Positions 10,683 to 24,074 are shown, counted from the stretch's first letter. The stretch: 64,000 nt of DNA from Archegozetes longisetosus (GCA_018873245.2 JAEMBT020000001.1:15758220-15822219); one strand, 5' to 3'. A program made the numbers and translations. Notes: generated by a model not told the origin, from the letters alone.

Positions 10683-11794
10683 TTTTTAAATTAAAACAAA
10701 AGCACTTTTAATAAATGTATTAATCAAATAATATTAATGCATACAATTAATTAAAAATAATATATTAATCAAATTGCAATTGCAATAAGATAAGAGTTTT
10801 CATTTTTTAAAGCTAAACTCTAATGAAAATTTTGGTCTTATATATACTGTCTAAACACGGATATGACTTGTTAACCTTCAAGTTTAGGTAATCGAGTTAA
10901 TACATTATTCATCGTAACCTCTAATCACCTGAGATCTTAGAAAGGGTTAATGAGCGATAAAGTGAACTGAAAACATGAAGTGATTGAATATCTTAAATAT
11001 CTTTTAAGTTGAATACTTTTTTAAAGATCACCAAACACATAAACCTTCAAGTAAAATACTTGACCAATTTGTTAATACAACAATGTTATCAATTATTTCG
11101 AAGATCAATTATCGATTGAAATACTACTAAAATATGCGATAAACGACAAAAATGAGAAAAATTCACAAAAAATTAAAACAGAAACTAATCTCTTAATTAT
11201 GGAAACTAATAAATCACAACAATTGGTAATAAAAGATTGTGGATTATATAGAAAACAAGTAAAGGAAGGAATTAGACATGAAATATAAACTAAGTTAAAT
11301 CCGTACTTTTTGCCAAAAAAGTGTTGAATCCAAATTATAGCATTGGAATAAATATGTTTTTCTGTATTTACATTTAATTAAATTGTTGCTTTGAACCTCT
11401 TTTTATGTGTGATTTAATTATATCAAACATTTACAACTCTTTCAACAAAAATAATTGTTTAAAAAGTTTTCTCTATCTTCTTAGAAACGCATTACAAGGA
11501 TTTATTACAATTTAGATAAACACTTGATTTGTTGTAAAGCTTTACCAAAACTAATAGAAATACGTCAGTGTCACTAATATAAGTGTGACATAAGGAAAGT
11601 TTTGCTATAAATTATATGGTGAGTACTAAGTTACTAAACGACTGTATACTAATATTGAAATTTATTGTAACAATAACTATTATAGTATGAAACGTAAATG
11701 TAAATTAAGTGAACCAATACCTAAAGATGTATCAAAATTTAGATTATTGTCTTATATTTATTGTTTAATGACATGAAAGTATAATCTTTTAAAA
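10683..11794. other. Probable 5' flank of the mpaB-like gene, otherwise empty
   Basis: This region is very AT-rich. The minus-strand promoter of the mpaB-like gene should lie in the first few hundred bases, but no TATA-initiator pair stands out. No coding frame or array is recognised. Confidence 0.4.
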
Positions 11795-12607
11795 CTTGAC
11801 ACTGTCCATTTTATCATTAATACTTTCAACTACACCATATTATAATGGATAATTATGACGAGTATAACAGCAATTATAGAAATGGACATAATGTTAAAGT
11901 GAATGTTATATTAGTAGAAATAAATGATTTGCAACATATTCCCTGATCAATATAAAGATGCTCCTATGGTTTTCATCTTTATGATCATAGTCAAAGCCAC
12001 AATCTATAAATACACAGTTATATACATTGTAGTAAAATAGTCTTAAAACCCACATCATATTACAAATCAGTTCTTACTTCATATCCACGAAAGTGGTTTA
12101 AAACAATATTTGTGAAGGATCGAAATCGCTTTCTATATTCAACGCCATTCAGTTTTCAGTTTTAGTAACTTTAATCGAATTTGAATAATATATGAATACT
12201 TTTATCAAAGCGCTCTGAAACGATATAAAAAAATGTGAGATTATTAAGTTTTATTATTATTTCATAGATACTCATTCAATGAATTCATGATAAAAGGTAA
12301 TCAATCTTACTAGAAAGATTAGGGAACCGTAGAAGTCTCGATTTTAATCAAGTTTTTTTATGAAATAAGTATTTTATGCTTAAAAATGATAAGACATTCA
12401 TTTCTGCTTAAAGTAGTTTTATGGAGATGAGAAGCTTCAGAGTGTTAGAAGTTATACATAAATAAATAATTTTCATCACTACAATTGAATTGCCAAGTAA
12501 AAAGGTATCTATCTGTTTAGACCGGGTTCAAGATCTTTATGAAACTACTTATTGAATACTTTGATGGGTGAGAGCCCATTTTGACAGTCCCAAATGCCGG
12601 CAATCTA

Positions 12608-12893
12608 TACTTTTAAAGTTATGAGCGAACAAAAATCCAAATTTACATCGAAATCTATGAGAAATTTTCTTTTCATATGGACGTCTATCGGAGGAAAATT
12701 GATACCTTTATTGGGGCTATATTGACATAACTCTACCAGCATATCACTTCTTAATTATATAATTGCATGAAAATAAATTAATTATGACAATTATACAATC
12801 CTCCGATAGCCGTCCATATGAAAAGAAAATTTCTCATAGATTTCGATGTAAATTTGGATTGTTGTTTGTTCATAACTTTAAAAGTCTGATCAC
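12608..12893. repeat. Internal inverted repeat made from the mariner 3' part
   Basis: About 12615-12700 is an inverted copy of 12795-12880, sharing ATCCAAATTTACATCG, ATGAGAAATTTTCTTTTC and ATATGGACG. The right arm is the terminal coding stretch of the mariner fragment. A piece of the transposase has therefore been duplicated in inverted orientation about 95 bp away, leaving a foldback. Confidence 0.7.
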
Positions 12894-13480
12894 GTGGCAA
12901 ATAGTCAACGAAGATTATTCCAAGGGAATCCCAGAAAAAAGTTCCCATAATCTTACCAGGCGGTTCTCCAATCTTGAACTTTTTAGGTGTTTTCTCGCAC
13001 TTTTGCCTCCATTCCATACCAGATTGTCTTGCGTCGGATTCATGGTAGTGAATCCATGTTTCATCACATTTAACGAATCTTGATTTGAAGCCATCCCAAT
13101 TATGTTTAAACCGATCGATAAATTCGCGGGCGAGTCTCACTCTGTTCAGCTTTTCATGTTTTCGTAACATTTTGGGTACCCATCGAGCACAAACCTTTTT
13201 CATATCCAATTCATTGTGAGTGATATTCCAGACACTGCCATGACTGATGTCCACTTCCTCTGCTATCATGTCAATAGTCACTCTACGATCGTCCTTTATC
13301 GCGCGATAGACTTTTTTAACGTTTTCCTAGGTGGCTGACGAGGGCGGTTTGTCTGACCTCGAGTCATCTTCAAAGCTTTCTCTACCTCTTCTGAATTCGG
13401 CACACCTTTTTTTACCGTTGACGTTGATGGGCATGAATTCGTTGCATTCGTTGATGAATATTCATTGACGACTCATTTTC
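12778..13480 (-). pseudogene. mariner transposase, 3'-truncated and frameshifted
   Basis: The open part (13281-12778) reads RRVTIDMIAEEVDISHGSV, a mariner helix-turn-helix, then RWVPKML. The first catalytic motif follows as CDETWIHYHES, then FFWDSLGIIFVDYLP. After that the family sequence stops and unrelated codons lead to a stop, so the second and third catalytic aspartates are absent. Upstream, 13282-13480 continues the N-terminal domain (KKVYRAIKDD) with at least one stop and one frame change. This is a dead copy. Confidence 0.8.
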
Positions 13481-13955
13481 TTTTATCAAAAACTTTATGA
13501 CTGCTCTGTGTTCAATTGTATACGTCTTCCGCTTACACATGAACAAACTTGAGAATTTCTTTTGTTTATAACCATAGTAGAATGTGCCTTAGTGTGAATG
13601 CTTATCATGTATCGTGCTATCACACTCGGTATAGTTCAGTAATTGAGTCTTACTCTAAGTTCATTAAGCCGAGAACTTTTTGACTGACCTGATATAATGT
13701 GAGTTTTAAGACTATTTTTACTATTTATAGATTATGACTTTGACTATGATCTTTATGCTGAAAACCATAGGAGTATTGTTGTATTGATCAGGGAATATGT
13801 TGCAAATCATTGACTTCTAATATAACATTCACTTTAATATTGTGTCCATTTCTATAATCGCTGTTATATTCGCCATAATTATCCATTATAATATAGTGTA
13901 GTTGAAAGTATTAACGATAAAATAGACTAATGTCAAGTTTTGGCGCAACTTAAAG

Positions 13956-15612
13956 CCCAATAAGTCTGCCTCGAAGTGAAGAACCAAATCTGAGTTTTTC
14001 TGCTAAAATATACTATTTTGTGGTATTTTGTCTGAAAACTTCGGGATAAACCTGATTTTTAAATTACTTTCATGCATTAAAAACTCAAATATCTTACACT
14101 TTTAATGGAAATACTTTAAAATTTGATCGAAAAAAATTTTGAATTTTGTTATTTATCATAAGTTATTAATAAAGTTTTGGGTAAAAATATCCAATTAATA
14201 GCATTTTCAGTGGTGTTTAACGGGTTTTCAATTCAATTATCGACCTTTTTAAATATCATCTATGTACTGATTTTCGCGATTTTAAGCCTTAATATCTAAC
14301 AACTACAAGAATTTCTAAGCTACACTATCAATAAAAGTGAAATTTTAATTTATCCTTTACTTTTCTTATAGTAAATTAATCAAATATAATTTTTAACAAA
14401 ATAAAAAGACTTTCTAAAAATATATGACGTTTTTAACTACTTTAAAACATTAAAAATTCTTTTATAACATTTTCGAAAATTTCTCATTTTTATAACCCTA
14501 AATATAAGAGGGAAAATTTTTAATTTATAAAAGATCTGAAAAGCCTTACTCTTAGAGCTTATAGCATCAAAGTATAGAACGTAATAATATATGTAAAGTT
14601 TTCGTATTTAGCCTTTAAAAATTATCTTTATTTGAAGCTTACTAATTGCTTTCTTTAATATAACTGAAGATACATTTGATATTATTTGTATATAAAGAGT
14701 AAGAAATACAATAAAACAGGTTATTAACCAAAAGAGACAGACTTCTGGCGACTTTAAAAGTTTTATCCCTCGCTATTTTAATCCCCATAAGTCAATACTT
14801 GAAACCTTTTCACAACTTTAAGTATAAGATAAATCCAAAATCATGTGAAAACTTATTACTAGACTAAACTGTAATCGACATAAAAAATGTTAATTGAGCT
14901 ACCTTTTAATAAATAAAAATAATCTTTAACTCTATTCCTTTACATATACAGTTATCTCCAAGTCTAACTAGGACGGTAAAACATGTTATATTTCTGAAGC
15001 CTCTTGATGAAATTGTATGAAAATTTGCATGTACATACTTAAACTCCCCCGATTGATAAATATCATGTTTGTTTTTCAAAACATTTAAATTGAGGGTGAT
15101 AATTCGATGAAAATATGAAATGAAAGAAATTTCATTGAAATTCATATATTAAATCAAATTTTATCCTTCTAAATATTTTAATTAATGATATTCTTTTTAA
15201 AAGACTTGTTATGTAGTATTACCTCTAAAGATTGAACGTATTTTAGGATTCCAACACATATTCAACTAATAATAATCCGTTTATAGCGAAATGCCATTAT
15301 AGTGAATGCGAGTTATCTGTTCCTAGTGATTCACTAAGTCAAGGTATTACCGTATTTGATTATCGTATCAGCTGATATATTAAATAACAATGTTCATATT
15401 TCAACAAAACTAAATAGTTTCTTATTTTATTGATTGAGCTAATCTAAATTTGTAGGTCATTTAATAAGAATTGTTTGTGATCAATGAAGATCAAAAAGTA
15501 AATTACTTATCATTTTTGAAGCAAAGATCTACAACCTATCTTGTAAAGCAATTGATTTGAGAACCACTTATTGAGGAATTCACAATTTAGAACATTCAAT
15601 CATTTAGTATTA
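13956..15612. other. Non-coding, nothing recognised
   Basis: AT-rich DNA. A 79-codon minus-strand frame near 14906-15145 has no recognisable motif, and I treat it as chance. No repeats or RNA genes stand out. Confidence 0.45.
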
Positions 15613-15614
15613 TA

Positions 15615-15986
15615 CAAGGGGTACTAGTTAAGTTTTGAGAATCTGATATTTAGATTAGTTGTAATGAACTCCAAGTTTATAATTATTAAATATAGCATAA
15701 TATGGGCTTACATAATAAGTATTGTTGATATAGCCTTGAAAATTTAGGAAATATTTAAAGTTCAAACAGAACTACTTTGCACTTTTGCTATTATAATGGT
15801 TGAGCTAACAAGGCGTGATTTCGTGTTATAATTTTACATTTTTTAAAAAAGGCTTATGAGAGCTGGTTCAAACGTATGAAAAAGTGTATAGAAAACCAGG
15901 GAGAGTACTTCGGAAAAAATTCTTAATATAATGTATTTAACTCTTGAATAAATTGCTTATTCTCAAAACTTAACTAATACTCCTTG
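15615..15986. mobile_element. Tc1/mariner-type MITE, 372 bp
   Basis: The left end reads CAAGGGGTACTAGTTAAG and the right end is its near-perfect inverse (CTTAACTAATACTCCTTG), giving terminal repeats of about 28 bp that continue into TTTTGAGAAT. TA lies immediately outside both ends (15613-15614 and 15987-15988), the Tc1/mariner target duplication. The inside has no transposase. Confidence 0.75.
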
Positions 15987-16619
15987 TATACTTTTAATAG
16001 ACTCTTAACTCAACTATTAGTTTGATAGGTGATCACTAAGGTTTGCAAATATTGTAAAAGACAATTTCTAAAAGTATTGGAAATATGAATATTTGACTAT
16101 GAATTTATCAGAATTAACAATATTTCGACAAAGAATAAATGTTTATTAATTTGAATAAATCCATATTGAAGCAGTAATATTTTCAACACTATTACAAGTT
16201 GTATTTTACAATATCATCTAACCTTAGTGATCACTTGAAACGCTAATTCTTATTCTTAAAACTATCATTACAAAAATTCTACCAGTATTGACGCCCGTAT
16301 GCTCAGGTATAGGAAAATTACAACACTTTTATCCCTTAAAAAGTTTGCACGAGTTTTAAATCAAATCTAGGTTGAAGTGATGAAATCTTTGGCTGGTTCT
16401 GTAAGTTTTGAATACTATCCATTAAAGATCTCACAAAATGTCAAAGTGTTCAAAATAAACTTGCAACAAGATTGAGAATGAAAAATATAAGTTATATAAT
16501 ATAACTTTAGGTAACTTATAAAATGTCTCATAAGATGCAATATATAGTAAGTTTTGACTTAATGTTTGCACACATTTTAGTCATTGTAATATTATTACAA
16601 TTATATTTTCAAACTGAGA

Positions 16620-17741
16620 ACCATTGTTGGCAATAACGTGATGTAGTCTCAAATCAAAATTGCTGATAACTCACTGGAATGTCAAAGTTTGAGTACCGTT
16701 AATTTTTCTTTCAATCGATTCTTCTAATTATTGAAGTGTTTGTGGATTAGATTGATATGTGAAGTCTTTAATATACTCTCAAAGAAAGAAACCGCACGAG
16801 TTTAAATCGGAGAGGGGAATAAGGGGGTCATTCTAAACCATCATTGACAAATTTTGGGTAACTAAGCTCAATCACACTAGATCTAAAGTGTTCGTCAAGC
16901 TCAATACTGCTCTCATTCGATGAAGGCTAGCACCATCTTGCATGAACCAATTATTTTTGATTTCATCAACTCCATGAGCAAATGATATATATTGTTCTAA
17001 TATTTCTTGTAAATTTCGGCTGTTACATTTTGTCTTATAAAAATTGACCAAATTACCATTAGACTTGAAATTGACACTAAACAGTGACTCTTTAAGGATG
17101 AAAAGGGCACAAAATTGTTAAATGAGGATTTTATTCTCCCAGTAATCGTCAATTTTATTTACTAACATAGTCAGAAAGGTAAAAGTGAGGTTCATCTGAG
17201 AACCAGATTCCACTTATATTAATATCATAATTTTAAATGTCAATCATTTGATTACAAAATTCGAATCTTTGCTTTGCATTTTGTAGTGCATAGGTTGATT
17301 TAATAGAATATTATAGTGAAATAAGAGAAATTTCTTCTCAATTCATGTGAGTGATGATTGAGAAATATCTAAAGCTTGAGATGCGCGCGTACTGGCTACT
17401 CTGTAAAAATTTGTTTAGCTCTCATATTTTCTTCAACTGTCAGTATAATAGTTGGCTTTCTACATGAGTGTGCATGCCTTTTATACTCTAAACTTGCAGC
17501 CACTCAAATTTATCCATTAGTCTTAATTTACAACTAAAAATAACAAAATATAAGCACAAAATGATTTGCACGAATATTAAGAAAGAAATAATTTAATTTT
17601 TGTCGTCTAATTGCTCATTCATCTGGTGAAACCTTGCGACTAATTTTTTTGTAAATGCTCTAACTAATGCAATACAACACTCACTATTTTGATAATTTTT
17701 GGCGATAAATATCTTTTGTTCATTTGTTGGTATCGCCATTT
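16620..17741 (-). pseudogene. Heavily degraded Tc1/mariner-superfamily DDE transposase
   Basis: On the minus strand a start-like segment (MAIPTNEQKIFIAKNYQNS) lies at 17741. Further on come scattered pieces typical of DDE transposases: RASQALDISQSSL (helix-turn-helix), ESGSQMNLTFTFL near the first acidic strand, and WFMQDGASLHRMRAV around 16940, matching the second catalytic motif (QDGA-x-x-H). A PPYSPL piece then matches the third. Stops and frame changes occur every 20-50 codons. The order and spacing over about 1.1 kb fit one element. Confidence 0.6.
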
Positions 17742-17963
17742 TTATTCTAAGGTAACCACAAAAATAACTATATGATTATGAACCGCAGTCGCCTGTCTTA
17801 CATATCGTTAATATGAAAAAAATTGGACACATCTTTTCAAAATACTAAACAAACTAAATCTAGCATGTTTAGTAACGCACTCTGTATATTACTTTAGATA
17901 AATTGTATATAATCATTAGTCATGAAATAATTTTTTGCAGAGCGAAATCACTGGTTCTTCCAA

Positions 17964-18521
17964 CTTACTCGGGATTGGCATTTGCTGTAAATTTTTTAAA
18001 AACAAAATATGCCTTAAATGATAGGTAATTATTAAAGATTTTAAGTTTTCGGTGTGATTTGGGCTGAAATGCATTTTTTGAAATTTTATAATTAATTCAA
18101 GTTTAGGTTTCCCTCTCAAGTAAAGCAATAAACATTGTAGTGCTTGAGTATTCTGATATTAGAGTTAATTCGTTACGATATTTTTGATGAGCAATTTTAT
18201 AAAATTAATTAAAAATTGGGTTTAGCATTTTATAATAAATTATTCTAAAAAATGGTTTATAACCATTTGAACATTAATAGATTTTGAAAGATTTTGATCA
18301 ATGCGTAAAAAATTTTACGAATCGAACTGAGTTCTAATTATAGCAAACTCACAACTTGAGAGTGAAATGAGAGGGAAGCTTAAACTTGAATAAATTATAA
18401 AATTTCAAAAAATGCATTTCAGCCCAAATCACACCGAAAACTTAAAATCTTTAATAATTACCTATTATTTAAGGCATATTTTGTTTAAAAAAATTTACAG
18501 CAAATGCCAATTCCGAGTTAG
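17964..18521. mobile_element. MITE-like element with inverted repeats of about 165 bp
   Basis: 17964-18128 and 18355-18521 are inverted copies sharing CATTTGCTGTAAATTTTTT, TTTTCGGTGTGATTTGGG and GCATTTTTTGAAATTTTATA. The 225-bp centre is AT-rich and non-coding. Each arm contains a minus- or plus-strand frame that looks open only because of the repeat. Target duplication is unclear. Confidence 0.7.
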
Positions 18522-18959
18522 TATACTATAAACTACAAAGTAAACTCATTTATGTTCTTTATCTTCTAATTAAAGCCTTTTCAAAAATACATCAAAGTTA
18601 AAGATTAAGTGTATAAACTCCCATAAACAACTAACAGTTAAATTGAGTGGTCAATAATCATATTTTGGAAAAGTGTTTTATTTTGATTAAAGCTAATAAT
18701 CGCTTATAACTTTTATTATTTTACTTCTCACTGTTTCACTAATCAATCAATTTTATTAATTTAGTGAAATCGATTCTGAGAACAATTTATGATAAAGTTA
18801 GATTTTCGCATTTGTTTATTTTATCATCTGAATCAAGTAGAAGCCATTCTGACAAATCAGTTTCTTAACATGTAACGGAAAATTATTAGTGCAATGATAG
18901 AGCTTATCATGTTAGTTCATATTAGACTTGTTCTTCAGGTCCAAAACTTCGGTAGATGA

Positions 18960-19590
18960 TGCGTTTTGCGGGCACCTACTTTTGATGATAGATCCTAGAA
19001 GGACTCGATGTGGTGAGTCGAATGATATATTACATGCCCATATTCTATCCATTAAATTACGTGAAAAATTTAATATTTTAAAAACTCAAAAATAGTTCTT
19101 CTCTAAGCATCCGTTCTGAAGCGTGCTATAAAATAATTAAGTATCCACGTGCGTGATTTAGCCTAAGTGAAAGTTGCGTCACGTCGCGAAGCGATCTGAC
19201 GCTATCTTCAGCTTAGACTAAATCGGGTTCGTGACGGTTAGGTTAAACGAGTCGCCAATAGGTACTTTGAGAGAAGGATGAATGGAGAGTGGGTGTCTGG
19301 GGTAGTCAGGTGGGTGCTTGAATATATAAAAAATCAAAAATTTTCACGTAATTTATGGATAAAACATGGCATGTGATATATCGTTAGACTCCTTACATTG
19401 AGTACTAATAGGATCTATCATCAAAAGTAGGTGCTCGCAAAGGGCACCCATTACCAAACTATTTCTTGAATCTTTAAAAAATTAAATTTTTACGTAATTT
19501 ACGGACATAATATAGGTATGTAATATTTCATTCGACTCCTTACATCGAGTACTATTAGGATCAAAAGTATGTGCCCTCAAAAGGCACCAA
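18960..19590. repeat. Dispersed repeat of about 130 bp, three copies in two orientations
   Basis: One copy at about 18960-19090 is followed by two inverted copies at about 19320-19445 and 19460-19590. Shared words are ACCTACTTTTGATGATAG, GATCCTA, ATTACGTGAAAAATTT and their complements. The centre (19155-19224) holds a separate palindrome. Confidence 0.65.
19155..19224. repeat. Imperfect GC-richer palindrome, about 30-bp arms
   Basis: GATTTAGCCTAAG at the left pairs with CTTAGACTAAATC at the right, and TTGCGTCACGTCGCGAAGCG pairs imperfectly across the centre. It is noticeably more GC-rich than its surroundings and could be the end-to-end junction of a transposon. Confidence 0.55.
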
Positions 19591-19599
19591 CTACCAAAA

Positions 19600-21139
19600 C
19601 TTTCTGCCCCATCCGACCGATATTTTCTGTACATTTGTACGATCCCGCCCAAAAGAAAAACGAAATTGTTAAAGATATTAAGTTTAATGAGTTTGTTGAT
19701 TCAATTAGTAGGGTGACCACCCGTTCCACGTTTGACGGGGCAGTCCCTCCTTCTGAAGATAAAAAACAGAAATTCTGTCAGACCAAAAACTCTCTACGGG
19801 ACAATTAGTTGTCCTGTTTTTCAACTTTCGTTTTGAAAAATGCGTTTAGAAAATTTTTCTTAGAAATTCAAGCATTGAATTTATTTTACAAATGATAAGG
19901 GATTAAGGTACCCAGTTTAATATATTGAATATCTGCGGTTTAAAACAAAAAGTTATAGAATTAATCTTTTATGCCTCGAATTATATCTTATATAAACCAG
20001 TATTTTTAGTTTCAGACTCAAAAAGTCGTCAAACGCCAAATGGATTGTAGGCCCATTAGGGCCAACAAAAGGAGGTAAAAACCTACTTTTGATTGGCTTT
20101 CCCACTTTGGCAGATTGATTGATTTCTGCATTGATCATGAACTAAGGATCATTTTAAAGCATATTTAATTTTCCCGCTTTCCTGATTTTCAATCCCACCT
20201 CCCTCCCTGCTTTTGCAATTTAAATTCCCTCTAAACTGTTGGCCTTAAGGCCCATATAATTGAAATAGGTAAGAAAAGAGTTAAGGCTCTCCGCAGAGTT
20301 GAAGCTACACTTTTGGCTCACTTTGTGTGTACTAAGGATAAATGAATTTTATTCCACTCTATGTTAAAGTTTCATAAAGGTTATATCGAATCAAATTTTA
20401 GGTTTATTTACAATAAATGCACTTTTCTGGTAAACGCTACTATGATTAAACAAATGAAATTTTTCATGAGTTGGGTACCAAAAAGTCCAACGCTGACCCG
20501 TAGATTCCCCATGGCTAGGATTAATGTAACTTTTGATTTTGGTTTTATTTGACTTTAAAGTCAGCTATTTTAGAGAATATAAATAAAGTGAAAAGCTGCT
20601 CAATCTATCAGTTTAAAAGAGTTGACTATTTAACTTCCTGGTTAGTGAACTGATCACTAGTAGAATAGGATCGGATTCGCGTATACTGTTGACAATTTGT
20701 TTTTAATATGAAAATATGATTTTTATTTAAATTTTTAATTGGGAAATTTGACTTACTACGCGTTTGCCTTAACATTATAAAGATCAGAACAACTTATTTA
20801 GCTGATTAGCAATAAATGTATGCAATACATGATTATTACATGATTAATTCAATTTGATTTGAAACCAAGTTGTTCCTCAATTCCACGCTATCAGTTGAGC
20901 TTTACTACATAAAATGAGCTGTAATTCTTAGTAAAATTGATTTACCAATGCATGTGTATGAGAAAATTTAAAAGATTTTGAACAGATCTTTCTATCATCT
21001 GCTTATAAACCTTTACCCCCCTCGAAGATTGACAATCAGTATTTAAAAGTTCAATATCTACAATGGCGTTTGAAAGATGCCATTTCCAACAAAAGATATA
21101 CCATTGAAATCAGCCATGACTAACAGTTTTCAATGTTTT
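19600..21139. other. Non-coding, possible transposon end at 19711
   Basis: The word TAGGGTGACCACCCG at 19711 resembles the TAGGGTGACCAAG terminus of the hAT MITE at 7410, but no matching right end was found. The rest has no supported gene. Confidence 0.35.
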
Positions 21140-21520
21140 TCAATAATATTGGAGGCCATCAGGACCATCGAGTTTGAACTTCTTCTCATCGCTCCAAACT
21201 ACTTTTCGCCAATTGATACCAAATTCCATATGATTCTTCGCCCAATCCAAACGGGCTTGTTTATGTTGATGTTTCAATGCAGGTTTAGCCATTCTTTTTG
21301 TGAATTTATGGTTCAGTGATTTCTTTAGGACTCTTTTCACGGTGTTCGGGTGGTAGGGCAACTGTAGAGATGTTTTAATCTTCGTAGCCGACTGCCCGGT
21401 GTTGGTGGCACACCGTAGAATACGCCGTTGATCACGCTGAGTTACTTTCGGGGACCTTCCTGAGCGCTTCTTTCTACCGTGGTCTTTGGGATTGGCCAAG
21501 TAATACGCATCATCGCTAAT
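21140..21520 (-). pseudogene. Tc1-like transposase, N-terminal fragment
   Basis: The open stretch from about 21520 down to 21140 gives a Tc1 paired-type helix-turn-helix: a GRKKRSGRSPKVTQRDQRR hook region, LQLPYHPNTVKRVLKKS and WAKNHMEFG. The first catalytic strand follows as VVWSDEKKFKLDGPDG, where the Asp is present. It ends in a stop right after this strand, so two thirds of the DDE domain is missing. Confidence 0.8.
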
Positions 21521-22091
21521 ACCTCAAGTTTGCTGTTTATACTATTCATTTTATATTATATATTATTGTTTTTTTTATTTTACCTTATTTATTTTAATTG
21601 GGCAAAGTTTAAACATGGCATAAATAATCCAGCATTTATATTAAAAATATACATATAAAAAATATGAATAATCACATAATTATTAAGAAAATAAAAATAT
21701 ATATATATATACAGACATGGAAATATCTAACGGACCAACTAAATTTGATCTAGTTTCTTATTCTTTAATTCGATTTTTATTTCAGAAATATGTTTTGTTA
21801 GTAATTATGGAAGGAATAATTTTTTAAAAATTTTGAAAAATTCCTACTGGTTAACTTTTTATAACAGATTTTTTATAACTCAAAAACTAAAAGGATGATT
21901 TCAGATTTCTCAACTTTATTTTGTAAAGCTTAAGAAATGAGTCGATACGTGTTTCAGCAAATTTTCGAAAAATTATTTTTTATCATGATAAAATATTTAG
22001 AGTTAATAATTATTTAAGTTATGATTACAGTTGGAATTCAATTCTTTTATCAAAATCAATATTATTTTATAAAACAAAAATTTATTAGTTA

Positions 22092-23348
22092 TTAATATTT
22101 TGTGTGACCTCCCTGTGCAGCTACAACAGCATTGAGTCGTCGAGGCATAGGTTCAATTAGACTAATAAAAAATTCTCTATTTCGTGACAGCTTTTCATAA
22201 GCTTTAGTCAACTCTATCCAGAGATCCTCTCTGTTATTAATCAATGGCCTCTCATTCCTAACCATATACTTTAAAATTCCTCCAACCTTTTCATCTGGAT
22301 TCAAGTCGGGTGAAAGACTAAAAGAAAAAATATTAGGAAAATATAATCTTTTTAATATTTAATACCTCGGGTGAGGAATGACAGTCTTCAAACGGACCAA
22401 TAATATCTCCAATTAATTCTTTGATTAATTTTGAATTATTGACGGGGTGGTTATCATGGAGTAAACGAACATTACTATCGTCATAGTGTTGTTCGATATA
22501 ATCCAATAATTTGTAGAGAAATTCTGAATAAGTTTCTCTGTTAAGTGTTTTAATTCGTTTTATTGGACCGATTCCATGAAAACTAAAACTTTTGGAAAAG
22601 AATTTAATATTAATAATTATTACAAGATAGGAAAAATATTATACCAAATGATGAAAGAGATTGAAAAACGAAAAGTTCTTGATTTTGCAACTATATTCTC
22701 AGCTGAATATCGAGTGCCAGACTCTCTCCAAACCCAAATTCGACCATCATCTGAAGAAGAGATACTGAACTCATCGCTAAAGATGACTTTCGACCAGTCT
22801 TCAAAAGTCCATTGACTAAAACTGATTGCGTATTGTAAACGACGCTCAATATGCTGTTGTTTAAGCCTTTCTTTAATTGCAGCGACTATATGAGTGACTC
22901 CTACATTTAATAAAATTTCAAGTTTTATTTGTCAAAACATTCATAACTAAAACCTTGATTTTTGAGTCGATTCTTTAGTGTTCTAACACAAACAGCAGAT
23001 AATCTCTCATTTGATGTCACTTCCGGAAGTGCTCTTAACTCTTTTAATGATGAAAAATTGTGTTGAATAGCAGTTTGAGCCAAAGTCTCATCATCTTCAT
23101 CAGTGGTCTTTCTGTTATTACCTCCTGGTCTCAGAATTGTTATAAAGAGCTCTTCATTATCATCAATTTCACACGATCTGTTATACGTGTTTTTACCAAT
23201 ACCTAAAATATTTCAATTTTAAAATAAATTTAATCAAAATCAATACAATTCTTACTTAATTGCAGTTTGATTTCTTTACTTTTCCAGAAGTTCTTAATTT
23301 TATAAATTTTCGAAACTTTAACTCTCTTTCTTCCACAGTTAATGGCAT
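22092..23348 (-). pseudogene. Tc1/mariner-type transposase with introns
   Basis: The frame starts at ATG 23348 (MPLTVEERELKFRKF) and ends at 22092 with ALNAVVAAQGGHTKY-type Tc1 termination. Pieces in order: an N-terminal segment, then a segment to about 22930 with helix-turn-helix character (LSAVCVRTLKNRLKNQG), and a catalytic segment with the first Asp in VIFSDEFSISSS and RIWVWRESGTRYS. A segment with LLHDNHPV holds the second Asp, and SPDLNPDEKV holds the third acidic residue. Joins at 23250/23205, near 22905 and 22370/22320 look like short GT-AG introns of 50-60 bp. The catalytic triad is visible. One middle junction near 22620 and the first exon end are not clean, so it may be inactive. 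Confidence 0.65.
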
Positions 23349-23719
23349 TTTTAAAAAGCAATTAAAATTTTGATAAATTATAAATTAATTTTAAAGAAAT
23401 GGATTCGATATCAAAATTATGATCATTTTTACATTAATGTTTAACAAACTACATGGTCATATAAGTAATTTTTCAAAAATTTCCTGAAATACGTATCGAC
23501 TCATTTTTTAAGCTTTACAAAATAAAGTTGAGAAATCTGAAATCGACCTTTAAGTTTTTTAGTTATAAAAAATCTGTTATAAAAAGTTAACCAGTAGGAA
23601 TTTTTCAAAATTTATTTTTAAATTATTCCTTCCATAATTACTCACAAAACATATGTCTGAAATCAAAATCGAATTAAAGAATAAGAAACTAGATCAAATT
23701 TAGTTGGTCCGTTAGATAT

Positions 23720-24057
23720 TGCAACATAGAATCGTAGCACAACACAATTTCGTAACAATAACAAAACTATTGTAACTACAGGCGCTATTTTATTATGGTA
23801 CTATGAGGTAAAAGACCAAGAATACATATCTGTCGATCGCTCTTATAGGAACATTTCGACCTAAATTTAGGGTAGAGGCTTAACAAGTTTTAACCAATAG
23901 TCGAGAAAGAGGAGTTATTTTTGTTAGGCAATGGTTAGGAGTGGGGATACTTTTGAATTACTAATCCTGATTGTCTGGTCCCTGTTTTGTGATTTATGTT
24001 CATCTGTGGGAAAGTAAGTTAAGGGTGTAGAAAGGGAATAAGTGAAAATTTCTTGCA
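23720..24057 (-). repeat. 3' LTR of the gypsy element
   Basis: Read on the minus strand it begins TGCAAGAAATTTTC and ends CTATGTTGCA, with intact TG...CA termini. It adjoins the ATAT target duplication on its left. The 5' LTR shows one change in the same terminus (TTGAA), so this end keeps the original sequence. Confidence 0.9.
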
Positions 24058-24061
24058 ATTT

Positions 24062-24074
24062 GTCCCCTCCTTTA
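24062..24074 (-). promoter_or_regulatory. Polypurine tract for plus-strand priming
   Basis: On the minus strand AAAGGAGGGGACAAAT lies directly before the 3' LTR start TGCAAG. This is the expected position and composition for the gypsy plus-strand primer. It also proves that the chromodomain gene to its right is inside the retroelement. Confidence 0.75.

Larger units (their letters stand above)
11795..13955. mobile_element. Composite flanked by inverted repeats of about 265 bp
   Basis: About 11795-12070 and 13685-13955 are inverted copies of each other at roughly 85-90 percent identity. They share ACTTTCAACTACAC, ATAATGGATAATTATG, AACATATTCCCTGATCAATA and ATAGTCTTAAAAC. Between them lie the truncated mariner transposase and non-coding sequence. 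The arms may be the terminal repeats of one transposon, with the mariner a later insertion, or two inverted copies of a dispersed repeat. Confidence 0.6.

Noticed and set aside
17916..18128. 70-codon minus-strand frame near 18.0 kb
   Set aside because: It coincides with one arm of an inverted repeat, and the mirrored arm is open in the same way by symmetry.
19953..20138. 61-codon minus-strand frame with Pro-rich start
   Set aside because: No motif, no splice context and no relative in the window.
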